NCBI RefSeq assembly: GCF_025024155.1
Contig: NW_026251769.1
Coordinates: forward strand, 62,001 to 126,000
Source: Gamsiella multidivaricata
Lineage: Eukaryota > Mortierellomycota > Mortierellomycetes > Mortierellales > Mortierellaceae
DNA: 64,000 bases
Reading direction: 5' to 3'
Each line of letters starts with the position of its first letter. The first letter of the stretch is position 1. This document shows positions 1 to 10,549 of the stretch, piece after piece. Position numbers and translations under genes: made by a program. Below the pieces are notes generated by a model, which was given only the letters and a program-made list of their open reading frames with translations, did no database searches and had not been told where the DNA came from.

Positions 1-503
1 GCCTTCGTGTGTGGCCATCGACTTTTGATTGCTTATTTGTAACACAGAAAAGTATAGGACTGAAAAAGAGATTGATGGTTAAACTTGTCTACCTTTGCTG
101 GCTGACAATGCATGCTGCATGGCAAAACAAAAATTAGCTTGACAATAGCAGCATCTGTGGTGTCAGGAGCAACAGCATCCTGGCAATAGAAAGTGCACAC
201 ACAGGCAACAAGCATGTATAAAAAGATTATGATCCGCATGCAGGGGACACCCGAGGATGCAAGTTGTTTGACGGCTGTAGACGAGGGCGGGCGCATGCAT
301 GTCTTTTTCCTCGCTTTCTCTTTCTTTCGTCTGCTCTCTTTGTTTACTTTGCTGCCGTCGAAAAAGCGCCTCAATACTCATTCTCATTTCACCATCTTGC
401 CATTCATCACCTCGGTCTGGTCCCGGTCCTCATCTGGCGCATCTGGCGGGTCTTCTTCTTGTTATCACTACACACGTATTTTCACCCTAATCAACCTACA
501 GAA
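1..503. other. 5' flank, no gene seen
   Basis: No convincing coding region. The stretch from about 300 to 480 is rich in C and T (CTTTCTCTTTCTTTCGTCTG-like), as is common just upstream of fungal start codons, and probably holds the promoter and 5' UTR of the monooxygenase gene that starts at 504. Short open frames on both strands have no recognisable domain. Confidence 0.5.
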
Positions 504-2407
504 ATGGATGACAACAAAGTCAGGGTCCTTATCGTAGGAGCCGGTCTGGGTGGACTCGTTCTTGCCATCCTGCTGGAGAAGGCGGGCATTCCATACCTAG
601 TCTTTGAGCGGGCGATCAAAGTGCGACCTCTTGGGTCCGCCATGTTTGTGAACTGCAACATCCTCCCTTTTTTTGAACAGCTGGGTATCTACGACGATGT
701 CAGGGCCCTAGCGAAGCAAGTCAAGTACACCCAGGTCCTGAACCATAATATGGAAGCCATTGGGGGTATCGACGCTTCGGAGACAGAAGAACGGTAGGTT
801 GAAGGAGTACTGATACTGAGGTGTTGGGGATGGGCGCCGTGTTTCAATGTTAACCTTTATTTTGTTTATTTTATTTTGAAATAAGGTCTGGGTATCCTTC
901 CTTGATTGTCCAGAGGCCAGAGCTCTACGATCTGCTGTTAAAGATGGTTCCTAAGGACAAGGTTCATATGAACCACAGGGTCTTGTCGATCAAGCAGGAC
1001 GAATCAATTGTCAAGATCCGGTTCTCAGATAACTCTGAAGCTCAGGGTGATGTCCTTGTGGGGGCCGATGGTGTCTATAGTGCCGTGCGCCAGTCCCTCT
1101 TCCGACAACTCCAACTGAAGGGCGAACTACCAAAGTCAGATCAACAAGACCTGACGTACTCACACATCTGTCTTGTGGGAACCACACTACCAGCAGACCC
1201 TGCAAGGTATCCGATGGTGCTCGAAGATGACTGCAAGCATACCATTCTCATGGGTGACAAAGCACCGTATTCGGTAAGTGCCCCCACCTTTTTTTATCAT
1301 AATTTTTGGTGCAGTTAGAATGCGGGCTAAACGAGAAATGGGCTAAGATGCTCACATTCTCTTGTTGCGCCTTATTGATATGGATATACATTTAAATCCT
1401 TGTAGTTGTGGTGTTTTACGATCCCAGGTAACCGCATCTGCTGGAATTTGACAATCCAGCTCAAGAAAGAGCTGAGTAAGAATGATGACGCGTTTCGTAA
1501 CTCGGAATGGGGTCCTGAGGCAACAGAGTCTATGTGTAATGAAGTCAAAGACTTCAAATCGCCTTATGGTGGTACACTCGGCGATCTGATCGATATCACA
1601 CCCAAGGATCTGATCAGCAAGGTTATGTTGGAGGACAAACTGTTCCAGACATGGACCAGCGGGAGAGTCGTGCTCATGGGTGATGGTAAGGATTCTATGT
1701 CCACTCTTCCTTTTTTGTTATTACGACTGCAGATGATTTCGCGATTGGCATTTAGATGAAGGTTTGCAACCCTAAAAGCCTTCTGTATCTATCAACATCT
1801 GAATCTTATGCCATTTAGCCTGCCATAAGATGTTGTTGAGCGGCGGTCAAGGCGCGATCAATGCGATGCAGGATGCCATTGTTCTCAGCAATAATTTGAA
1901 TGAACTTCGGGGAAACAAACTGGACGAGATTTCTGCTGCACTGAAGCACTACCAACAGTCGCGGTACAGGCACGCCGAGTTCAATGTTAATGCATCCAAG
2001 CAACTCGGCAAGGCGCTCATGGGTCAGGTAAAAAGACTAAAGATCAACACAAACAAACACGCCGAGATATCAGTTCCACTTCTAACAACAAACGAGATGG
2101 ACACGCCTTTTTTTTTACCTTATCCTTTATGGGCTGTGTATAGACCATGATGGAAGAATTCTTCCGTAGACTGACACTCAATTATATACCCAAGTTCTTG
2201 GTGCGAAAGATGCTTGACCGCAGTGGCGCCTACCGTCCACAGTCGACGATCCTTCCGTCGATATCCGAGCGCGGCATCGTCAAGGTCCTTCCACAAGCAG
2301 TGCCACTCAGGCACGGAGCGACGAGTAGCAGCAGTAAATGCAAGGGTAAGGAATCCGAGCCCGTGTTTATGGCAGAATCAATATCGAAATCTACAACTAC
2401 GGTCTAG
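504..2407 (+). CDS. FAD-dependent monooxygenase, paralogue 1
   Basis: Five exons are read at 504-793, 886-1273, 1406-1685, 1819-2027 and 2144-2407, giving 476 aa; all joins keep frame and use GT-AG. The N-terminus has a Rossmann FAD-binding motif (VLIVGAGLGGLVLAILLEKAG region, GxGxxG). A GADGVYSAVR segment (DG motif) follows near the middle, and a GDACH motif (GD motif, ribityl contact) is split by the third intron. This is the layout of class A flavoprotein hydroxylases (UbiH/PHBH type), which use NAD(P)H and O2 to hydroxylate aromatic or related substrates; the substrate cannot be told from sequence. No signal peptide is seen. It is followed at 2954 by a close paralogue in the same orientation, so it arose by tandem duplication. 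The start at 504 begins with MDDNK just before the Rossmann strand and matches the paralogue's start. Confidence 0.87.
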
Positions 2408-2953
2408 AATGTCTTTCAAACGCATGATAGGCAACGACTTTGTACTTGTAGATGTGGATGGGCGCATGGCATAGTTTGGGTTCCGAGGCCAGTTTAGAGT
2501 TTATACGGGCAATGTTGCATTCATACAATGAAAAACGAATAGAGGACTTCACAAAACCTGCTTGCATGGCTGCATGGTTGCATTGGTGCTCTTTAGATAC
2601 GAATGCGTGATATTTATTCCAGTTCATCATGGATTCAATAGCTCCTCATATCGGGGAATGAAGATACAGAGAGGCAGGAATAGACCATGTCCGGCTATTC
2701 AGACAAGCATGGATGCAATGGTTCCATAAACCAGAGTAAGGAATCAACCGTTGAGGTGCAGTAGCGGACAAGCGATCGCTGTGGCACAAAGAATAAAGTG
2801 CTCTCGACCTTCCTCGCCACTTCCCAACAACAGGAATCCTTCTCCATCCTGATTCTTCAGCTACTCCTTCTCATCTCAATTCGACTCATCTCTCTCTCTC
2901 TCCTTCTCTATTCCTCACTCAACCCTCGCGCTACCTTAAATTCTTACCACGTG
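2408..2953. other. Intergenic region between tandem paralogues
   Basis: Holds the 3' end of the first monooxygenase gene and the promoter of the second. From about 2800 to 2940 the plus strand is strongly pyrimidine-rich (CTCTCTCTCTCCTTCTC), typical of a fungal 5' UTR. The open frame can be read upstream to 2798, but MDNPNL at 2954 aligns with the start of the first paralogue, so the upstream part is taken as leader. Confidence 0.5.
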
Positions 2954-4724
2954 ATGGATAATCCGAACCTCAAGGTCCTTATCGTCGGTGCAGGTGTCGG
3001 TGGGCTGGCCCTTGCGATCCTCCTCGAGAAAGCCGGTATTGCCTACGAGGTTTATGAACGAGCCTCCAAAGTTCGCCCTCTGGGGTCGGCAGTCCAACTG
3101 AACGCAAATATCCTGCCGCTCTTCGAGCAGCTGGGTATCTTTGATCAGATCTGGAAAATAGGCAAACCCGTCAGGCGCACCAGGGTCGTGGGCGATAGGC
3201 TCCAAAACCTTGGATCCATCGAGGCAGCAGAAGTCGAGGCTAGGTAAGCCAGCCGCTGCATCAAACATGATTGGGTCGTCGCATGTTTTAGGAACTTGGC
3301 TGAAACCATCGCTCACTTCGTTTCGTTTTCAATTTCAATCTTGCGACATAGAATGGGCTATCCAAGCGTGATCGTCGCTAGACCTGAGCTGTACGACATC
3401 TTGCTCTCCCAAGTTCCCGCCTCCAAGATCCACATGAGCAAGAAGATTACTGCTGTCGAACAAGACCTCTCTTCTTCCGCCGCTCCAGGTACAGGTGTCA
3501 AGATCACCTGCTCTGATGGCACCGCGGCACAGGGTGACATCCTCGTTGGTGCTGACGGTGCCTACAGCGTGGTTCGCGATCATATCTACAATGATCTTCT
3601 CGCCCAAAACCGTCTCCCTGCTTCGGACGCGCAAGAATTATCGTTCACTCACACGTGCCTTGTCGGGACCACGAAGCCGCTGGATCCTGAAAAGTTCCCT
3701 ATTGTCAGGGAAGCGGATGCAAGACATATGATCCTGGTGAGTCCAGAGAAGCGGTACTCTGTCTGGTGCTTCCTCGTGTCGGAAAATAGGATCTGCTGGT
3801 TCGTGACGCTGCAGTTGGAGCGAGCCTCGAGTAAAGCCAGGGAGGAAAAGATTGTCAACAATTCCGAATGGGGACCTGAGGCGGCCGAGGCCATGTGCCA
3901 GCAGGTGAAGAATTTCAAGATGCCCTACGGTGGAGAGCTGGGTGACCTGATTGAGCAGACAGACAAAGGTTTGATTTCAAAGGTTATGCTGGAGGAGAAG
4001 CATTTCAAGACGTGGTACGATGGACGGTCTGTGTTGATTGGGGATGCATGCCACAAAATGCTTCCGAGTGGAGGTCAAGGTACGCTGCGAACTGATCCTG
4101 CTTTCGCTTGAACTCTACATTCGTTTCAATAAGAGATGCTAACGCGGTGAAATTGTATTATAGGTGCTATCAACGCCATGCACGACGCCATCATCCTCGC
4201 CAACATGATCTACGATATTCCCAAGAACACCCCTCAGGAGATCACGAATGCGTTCAAAAAGTACCAGGACAAGAGGTTCTCACATGCAGAGTATCATATC
4301 AACACCAGCAAGCAGCTCGGCAAGATTCTTATGGGAGTCGTAAGTGAAATGAGCCTTTTCCCCAGTTGTGCCGTGTCGTATATCTATGTTTTACTATTCA
4401 ACGCGTTTACTGTTAGTTAACAGCGTGATTTTTTTTTTTCAACTATAGAGCGTCTGGGACCGCATTCTACGCAAGATTGCGTTGAATTATGTACCAAAGT
4501 TTTTGGTCCGCAAGGCTATGGATGAAATGGGTGTTTATCAACCCCAGGCAGGCTTCTTGCCCTTATTTCCTCATAAGGGCTTTATCAAACCGCTGCCTCA
4601 AGAGCCCTGCAAGAGGTATCTCGAGAAGTTGAGACTGGAGGAAGGACTGCAGAATCCAAAGCAAAATAACCAAGAGGAACAAGAGCAGATCGAACCACAA
4701 TCGACGGCAGCTGTAGTCGTCTAG
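2954..4724 (+). CDS. FAD-dependent monooxygenase, paralogue 2
   Basis: Four exons at 2954-3243, 3352-4079, 4164-4339 and 4449-4724 give 489 aa. It has the same class A flavin monooxygenase layout as its upstream neighbour: GxGxxG in VLIVGAGVGGLALAILLEKA, a GADGAYSVVRD DG motif, and an intact GDACHKMLPSGGQG GD motif. The C-terminal part (LNYVPKFLVRKAMDEMGVYQP) is shared with paralogue 1 and then diverges into a Q/E-rich tail. Compared with paralogue 1 it lacks the intron after the YS codons. Its second intron sits about 11 codons downstream of the corresponding intron in paralogue 1 (inside GGQ/GAIN rather than inside GD/ACH). Probable oxidoreductase of secondary or aromatic metabolism; substrate unknown. 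No sign of decay. Confidence 0.88.
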
Positions 4725-4789
4725 ATAGCCTTTAATTTATACAATTATATTTAATTCATTATAACATTGCTCCCGACAGCGCCTTTTTC

Positions 4790-5203
4790 TCATGGACTGT
4801 GCTGCTTCTGCCGAAGAAGGTCTGTCATCTCCCTGAGCTGTGGTTGAAGCGCCTGATTGTTCCTGTCCGCCTCCTGCCGCAACTGCTTCATATCTGTCTG
4901 CAACTGCATCAGATGTGTCTAGAACTCTTTCTCCATCTTCTCCAGTCGCTGCTCAATGTCATCTGTTCTCTCCGATGTTGCCGCGGCCGCCAATGTCGTC
5001 GACGCTGCCTTGTCGAGCAATTTCACCAAATCCGATTCATTTTTGGGGGCCGAGGACTACACTGCGGTCGAGGTCTCGAGCGTAAAAGTGCCCGAGACTG
5101 GCTCATAGTCCTTGAAGTACTTTTCATGGTACTCTCGGAATTCCCTAGGCGTCACCGTGTAAGTAGATCACGCTCGGGAACCAGTGATATGTTCTTCGGA
5201 AAC
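4790..5203 (-). pseudogene. Orphan last exon of a TRP-like channel gene
   Basis: Read on the minus strand, a canonical TGTCAG acceptor is followed by GFRRTYHWFPSVIYY, matching in position, splice phase and sequence the last exon of the channel gene at 16.9-19.5 kb (GFRNSYRRLLPGVIYYTAT). A Y/E-rich linker then leads into a heptad-like coiled coil (DDIEQRLEKMEKEF and LRQEADRNNQALQPQL) ending at TGA 4790-4792. The copy is broken: one extra base at about 5161-5164 shifts the frame inside IYYTVT, and in-frame TAG codons lie at 5057-5059 and 4919-4921. None of the upstream channel exons is present; unrelated decayed coding sequence lies there instead. It is therefore a fragment left by rearrangement or insertion. 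Homology to the second locus is seen directly; the channel assignment comes from that locus. Confidence 0.6.
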
Positions 5204-7354
5204 CTGACATTGCAGGGAACGGACCCTGCACTATCATCGATGGCTTTTGTCAGTTTCACCTTGTTGAGTGCCTGTGCTTGATCATCCGGACGCTGTACCT
5301 GCTGAGAAATGTTGGTTTTCGGTGTCTCGAGATCCTGATCAGCAGCTAGTAACTTAGGAAGACGCGCTAGATGTCGAGTAAAATACGCAACAATGATAGG
5401 CCTAATCGCTGGTATAGTCTGTCGCTTTACTGCATTGGCACTGAGTCCGTACGCTGCCTCAATCCTGGCTCGGGCTGCTCGCTGAATAGTGTCTCGGCCA
5501 GTGGCTCTTGGAGCATTCGCAAATGTTGCAATGTAGATAAATAAATGTACATAGATGAGTCTGTCTTCGTTGCTCAAACGCCTTGCCTCCGAACGCCTGG
5601 CCTTCTCAATTCTTTCGTCAAAGGTCTCTTTAATCAATTCCTGGAAGTGCTCTTGTGCGGCGCTATTTGGAGGTTGAATGTATGGAGGTGCATCGGTTGG
5701 CCATTCCATCTCCTCGATGGTAATGACGTGAATATGGATGCGCTGGTAGACTACAGCACCAGTACCAAAAACCAAAGCTCGACTGAAGACTAATCGTCTC
5801 TCTACACCCATGTGTCACTTGCATTAACCTTAACCCCTTTGGATACACTTGACCCAGCTATGAAAGTATGTACCTCAAGCATACAAATTATGACCTGATT
5901 GGCTTGTTATTCCATCATAATGCCTTTAGAATAAAATGCTCCATTCAACCGGATCTGTTTTAGCCCTATTAAACAGAGGTTTGACGTATATGGGATCCAT
6001 GCGGTGTGTTTGCGTCTCTTGCGTGCCAGCGAATTTGATCGGGGTGGTGGCATGGGTGGAAATGCAGCTAAGGCTGGCAAAAATGTGCTCCGTAGTGGTG
6101 GCCACTGAGAGTGCGGCATGGATGACGGCTGCCCACCCAATTGCAGTTGCCATAGTTGCGAAATCTGCTGCATGAAGACTTGCTGAAGCCACCTCATCTG
6201 CTGCTCATATCGCCCCTGCTGCTGCTGTTCCTGCCTGAGAGGGAGCAGCCTGATATCCTAAAACCCGCTTTGAATTCGGGTCAACATTTGCTGCCCCAGC
6301 TGTTGTATAGGTTACTGCACAGCCCGCTGGATCAATTGAGTCAGTTGATATTGACTCTGCATAACCGCTGGCTGGACTCTCGATTGGCCTTCTATGATGG
6401 GAATCGCGTCTTTATGTTTTTGTATTGGGTCCGTCACGTCGATTTCCACCACAGCACCCATCTCTTTCCGAGACTCCATGAAGGTAGGCGACTTGAAGGT
6501 ATCATCCTGCAAAGCCCTACTATGGTGAACATGATAAAGTCGACACGCAGCACCTTGGAATATAATTTGTCAGCACCGCACAAGCAGCCTCAAGGAACCG
6601 GCCTTGGCAACACCATCTTCAAAGTAATCGGTCTTGTCGACTGCAGGTTTCTCATTCTGCTTGGTTCCTAATGTGAGCTCTTTCCCAATAGGTAGTACAG
6701 CATCCGGATCGACCTCATTTATCTCGTTCAGGTACTCGTTCCTCCGGTCCTCGTTGTCGTTGCCAAAAGTGCCCTCAATCCAGGTGAAGATCATCTGCTG
6801 AAGCAGTATCGGTGGGCTAACGGAATTACGAGCGAGGAAGAAGGGCTTCTCGCAGTAGAACCCTGCTATTCCAATTGTAGAGTTAGAATTCAAGCGAGGA
6901 ATGTAAGAACTTTCTGTCCTTCTCCTTTCAGCTGAGGCTTGAATGCCTGTAATATCCATCATATCGGCCATGAACTGTTCCTCAGGGCTTTTTTGAAGTT
7001 GGAGCTCGGTCTCGCCATTTGTATGGCCGATTACTGCGGTCAAGCTGCGTCGTGCCGTTGGCGTTGGCTCATCGGAGGTGCTCAGCTTCTCTGGACAACC
7101 TCTACCTCGTAGTTCGGTGTTCTGCTGCGGAGTCGCCACTAACGGTTGATTGTTGAACGCCGGCAAAAAGCCTTATGATGCAAAAGCGGCCCCTCCTCTT
7201 CTTCCTCTCCCTCCTCCTCGAGCAGCTGTGAAGACGTTGTTGAGGGTCGGTAGGCTGCGTTACCTTGTCTTGTATCCATCCCAGAGTGTGCTACTCGACT
7301 AGTTTCCCAAGCAAGTTGATTGTGTCCGATGGGATGGCTTCTATCCTGTCGCAC
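5204..7354 (-). pseudogene. Decayed coding region of unknown family
   Basis: Several minus-strand reading frames follow one another with coding character but are not joinable without breaks. 7166-6570 encodes a 198-residue hydrophilic stretch. 6512-5907 encodes DDTFKSPTF and then a strongly Q-rich probable coiled coil (QEQQQQGRYEQQMRWLQQVF), interrupted by TAA 6312-6314 and TAG 6258-6260, ending in a P-rich segment and a basic patch (LARKRRKHTA). 5811-5204 encodes an Arg/Ala-rich helical region. A leading piece at 7354-7139 is acidic (LEEEGEEEEEG). I recognise no domain. It could be one old gene of a repeated family or the remains of a transposon-encoded protein that landed next to the channel exon. 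Both Q-rich stops sit where a CAA or CAG glutamine codon would fit. Confidence 0.4.
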
Positions 7355-7537
7355 ACGCGTGCGGGACTGTGTCAGTCACTCCCGAAAGTGCGCCAATTCG
7401 AAAGCCGACAAACCTTGTGGGGATCAAACGACGGGGCTGTGGCCTCGGCGCAGGCTCTGTTAAAACGACCTTGATTCCTGCATCACTTCATTCTCCATTC
7501 CACGTAACGACATCCACTTCCTTGGTCTGATCCACCC

Positions 7538-8974
7538 ATGGCACAACTACTCAGGACATACCGCCCGCTAGACGAGGACGAGGACGATGCGCCCCCACCC
7601 TACGAGGCCACTGCGACAAACACTATCACAGCTACAACTGCAACTACCGCTGCTGCTGGAGCCACACAGTACCCGGTCCTTGATACCTCCCATCTCAGTC
7701 ACAACAGCAACGCCCTGCAAGATGACGGCACCATGTCCATGCCTCCACCACCAATCGACTACTATCCTCCTATGACAACCACTGCCATCCCAACACCTGC
7801 CTCGACCGTAACTGCAGCTCACACATCATACCCTGTCCTCGCAGGATCAGCGTCCTACACTGCATACCCGACTGCACCACTGCAACCTCAAGCTTATCCT
7901 GTGATGCCGATCCTAAACGCCAATAGCTCGTATACAATGCCCTATTCAACCTCACCGGGAGCGCAGCTACTACAACATCAACCGAGTGCTCCATGGGCAG
8001 TGATGGAAGCTTCTCCTGGGACACAGTCAGCAGCTAGTCAGCCATACACACCGCACGCCATCCCAGTAGAACCGGCAATCCTAGACGACAATGACGACAC
8101 TAACAAAATCGGATCATCTCAAAGCCTGGAGCGCAACTTGATTGATTTGGACGATGGGGCCAACGCAGAAAATGTCTCACTGCGTAGCGTTTCTTTGCCA
8201 ACACCGTCTTCTTCCCCGCCGCCAACAGTATCAGCATCTATATCAGTGCCAGCTGTTTCGCTAGTCACTAATTATAGATGCAGAAGGTGCGGCGCAATCC
8301 TAGAGTCGGAAACAGCTGTCTGCAAAAGACTTCATACCCTGACTCTCAACCTAGCGGAGAATCAGGTTCAGCATGCTACAAGAGCAGATCTTGAAGGACG
8401 CAGCAGGGATTATGGCGGTCTAGGATCCTCTTCATCCTCCCCGACTCAGGCTGGAACGACATGGACCAGTATAGAAAGGGGAAGTAGTCATGGAAGCAAC
8501 AATAGTCCGCCTCTTGACCACAGCTACGTTGGAGGGGAAAGTGCAGCTGCATACTCAAACAACCCATCCCAGGCAAGTCCGGAAAACAACTATGGAACCA
8601 ACGCCACGTACTTTCGTCGATCGCGCAGTGTGCAGACCCCAGTAACGGCGCTCAAGAAGTTGTGGCGAGATGCCAAGAAGGAAATCAGTTACCGACAGTC
8701 TGTCAATTCCCGACAGCCTGAGATCGTGGCCCCTTCACCGCTGATTTCTGTGCATGGGGGCACTGGTTACGACGATGGTACAGGTGGCACGGAGGCTAGC
8801 CTGGGCAGGTCCAACACACTAGCGGACATTCAAACACCAGCGTATAACCCATCATACACTGGTCATCAATTGCTCCAGCATTCGGATGAGCAGCTATCCG
8901 CGCACATTCCTCTCCAGCCTCAACCCTGGTTGGCGCCGTCCACTGCGCCGCCAAGAGATCCATCTTGGGAATAA
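7538..8974 (+). CDS. Low-complexity protein with PPPY motif
   Basis: A single uninterrupted exon of 478 aa starts at the first ATG after a pyrimidine-rich leader. The first 20 residues contain an acidic run and PPPYEA, a class I WW-domain ligand (PPxY). The rest is rich in T, S, P, A, Q and Y, without predicted membrane segments. Around residues 245-260 there is a short conserved-looking element, YRCRRCGAILESETAVC, with CxxC plus a third Cys, possibly a small metal-binding knuckle. A basic segment (LKKLWRDAKKEISYRQ) lies near residue 370. I do not recognise a family. A PPxY motif would fit a substrate or adaptor of a Nedd4/Rsp5-type ubiquitin ligase, but that is inference from one short motif. 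Confidence 0.65.
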   Translation: MAQLLRTYRPLDEDEDDAPPPYEATATNTITATTATTAAAGATQYPVLDTSHLSHNSNALQDDGTMSMPPPPIDYYPPMTTTAIPTPASTVTAAHTSYPVLAGSASYTAYPTAPLQPQAYPVMPILNANSSYTMPYSTSPGAQLLQHQPSAPWAVMEASPGTQSAASQPYTPHAIPVEPAILDDNDDTNKIGSSQSLERNLIDLDDGANAENVSLRSVSLPTPSSSPPPTVSASISVPAVSLVTNYRCRRCGAILESETAVCKRLHTLTLNLAENQVQHATRADLEGRSRDYGGLGSSSSSPTQAGTTWTSIERGSSHGSNNSPPLDHSYVGGESAAAYSNNPSQASPENNYGTNATYFRRSRSVQTPVTALKKLWRDAKKEISYRQSVNSRQPEIVAPSPLISVHGGTGYDDGTGGTEASLGRSNTLADIQTPAYNPSYTGHQLLQHSDEQLSAHIPLQPQPWLAPSTAPPRDPSWE

Positions 8975-9136
8975 AAAGAATGAATAAATTCCCTTTTTTG
9001 TAATGCCTTCGAATCTCAAAGAAAATTCGCAGAGCACATTTAAACCCACCGTTTCTCGACTTTTCCCCACTTCCTTAATCACCACACCTTTAACCTTTCT
9101 TTCTCAATTCGTTCATTCACGAAGACACAAGACATC

Positions 9137-10549
9137 ATGGCACCAAACAGGAGCAGCGACCACCACGAGTCGGAGCTACAACAGTCCGGAGACACCAACA
9201 ACGACGGCAGCCGACCCATTTTTTCGCTCACAATGGATCCTAACGCTCTGGAACAAGAAATCGATCAAGCCGCCCAGGCCCTGCACTCGACCGTGAACTC
9301 GCTCCTCAACACGATGCAGTCCTCTGTCTTTGGCGGTCTCGAGACGCTCTCGAGGGAGATGTCGGCCTTTGAAAAGAACAGCAAGGAATACTTTGAGCAG
9401 CACCCGCTCCAGGGCTATCACCAGCATTTCTCTCAGTTTCCCTGGAGTTTCAGAACGGACGGTCCCAAGAAGCGGTACAGGATCACAATTGAGGAGCTGC
9501 CCCCACTCGAGGACGAGAGCTCTTCTAAGATCTTTAGCAAGTCCTCCGATTCAGCTTCCTCCTCAACAACGACAACAACAATTGTCAAGGGCAAGGACGA
9601 TGGAGACGACTTTACGATTTCACAGGGCAAGGCTGGCACGCCGGACGAGGGCAAAACTGTGATCACGGCCTCAGTCGCCCCAGGATTGTTGGACTGGCTA
9701 CTGTTTACGACCCATGACGATTCCTTCTTTAAACGGCTCGGAAATTCCAAGACCGAGACCGACGCTAAAGCTACCGAGGGAGAACTCGACATCGTGGGCG
9801 GCACCAAGATTCGTGAGCTGACCGAGGCAGAGCAGGCCAGGGAAGGGGAGCAGGAGGCGGCGCGGAGAAAGATTGTGCCAGCATTGGTCGAGAAGGTGAA
9901 GCAGGTGGGGACAAGTTGGGAGAAGGACGCGAGACATTGGTGGCAACGCAAACGTCAGGATGAAACCCATGAGGATCTAGATCACCAACATCACCTCTTT
10001 TCGGGCACTAGCCAAAATGAGCAAGACCAAGAGAAGGAGCGGAACTCGAGACGATGGCCCCGTGGCCGCAGCTGGGGACGCTCAGAGGCAAGTAATTAAT
10101 GAACTGGATCCCTTATCCCTTCGCAGTCTTGATGTCCATGTATAGCCGACTAACTGACATCTTTATTTCTTTTGGACAAATAGTCGTTCAGTCAGACAAC
10201 TGTCACCCGTCCTGATGGCACGGTCGAGCACCACTCTGTGAGCAACGTCAATGGCGAGGTCGAGACGGTCATCAAGATCCACCACCCCGACGGCTCCATT
10301 GAGGAGACGGTCACGCGAGAGAACCATGGAGACGGTGGCCGAGGCTGGGGACGTCGTCTCCAACATGAGACGAACGAGGATCGCAACCGAGACTCGGTCG
10401 TAGCGGTGGTTTCAGAGGCAATGGCCGCCGAACGGGATGCAGCTGTACGCAACAATGGACAACAGCAGCAGCACCCGGAGGGATCAGAAAAATCGAAGAG
10501 CTGGCCTCCTAAGACTTGGATCCGTCGCCAGGACCGTAATGACGAATAA
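9137..10549 (+). CDS. Hydrophilic protein with TVTRPDGTVEH repeats; possibly Mpm1-like
   Basis: Two exons, 9137-10087 and 10184-10549, give 438 aa. The donor is GCAAGT rather than GT, and the acceptor is AAATAG, so this is a GC-AG intron; the join keeps frame. The N-terminal third is helical (LEQEIDQAAQALHSTVNSLL), the middle is acidic and Ser/Thr-rich, and a KKRYRITIEELPPLEDES segment looks conserved. The second exon opens with SFSQTTVTRPDGTVEH followed by NGEVETVIKIHHPDGSIEET, two copies of a beta-hairpin-like RPDG(T/S)(V/I)E unit. Such units occur in fungal proteins annotated as similar to yeast mitochondrial peculiar membrane protein Mpm1; that link is from memory and weak. No transmembrane helix is evident. 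Function unknown. Confidence 0.72.
10088..10183 (+). other. GC-AG intron
   Basis: Donor sequence TCAGAG/GCAAGTAA and acceptor GGACAAATAG/TCG. Without this intron the upstream frame stops two codons later (AGT AAT TAA). With it the frame continues for 121 codons of clearly related composition. The rest of the donor matches the U1 consensus well, as is usual for GC donors. Confidence 0.75.

Noticed and set aside
193..797. Upstream extensions of the first monooxygenase frame
   Set aside because: The extra N-terminal sequence is C/T-derived (F, L, S, R-rich) and lacks similarity to the paralogue, which starts at the equivalent of 504.
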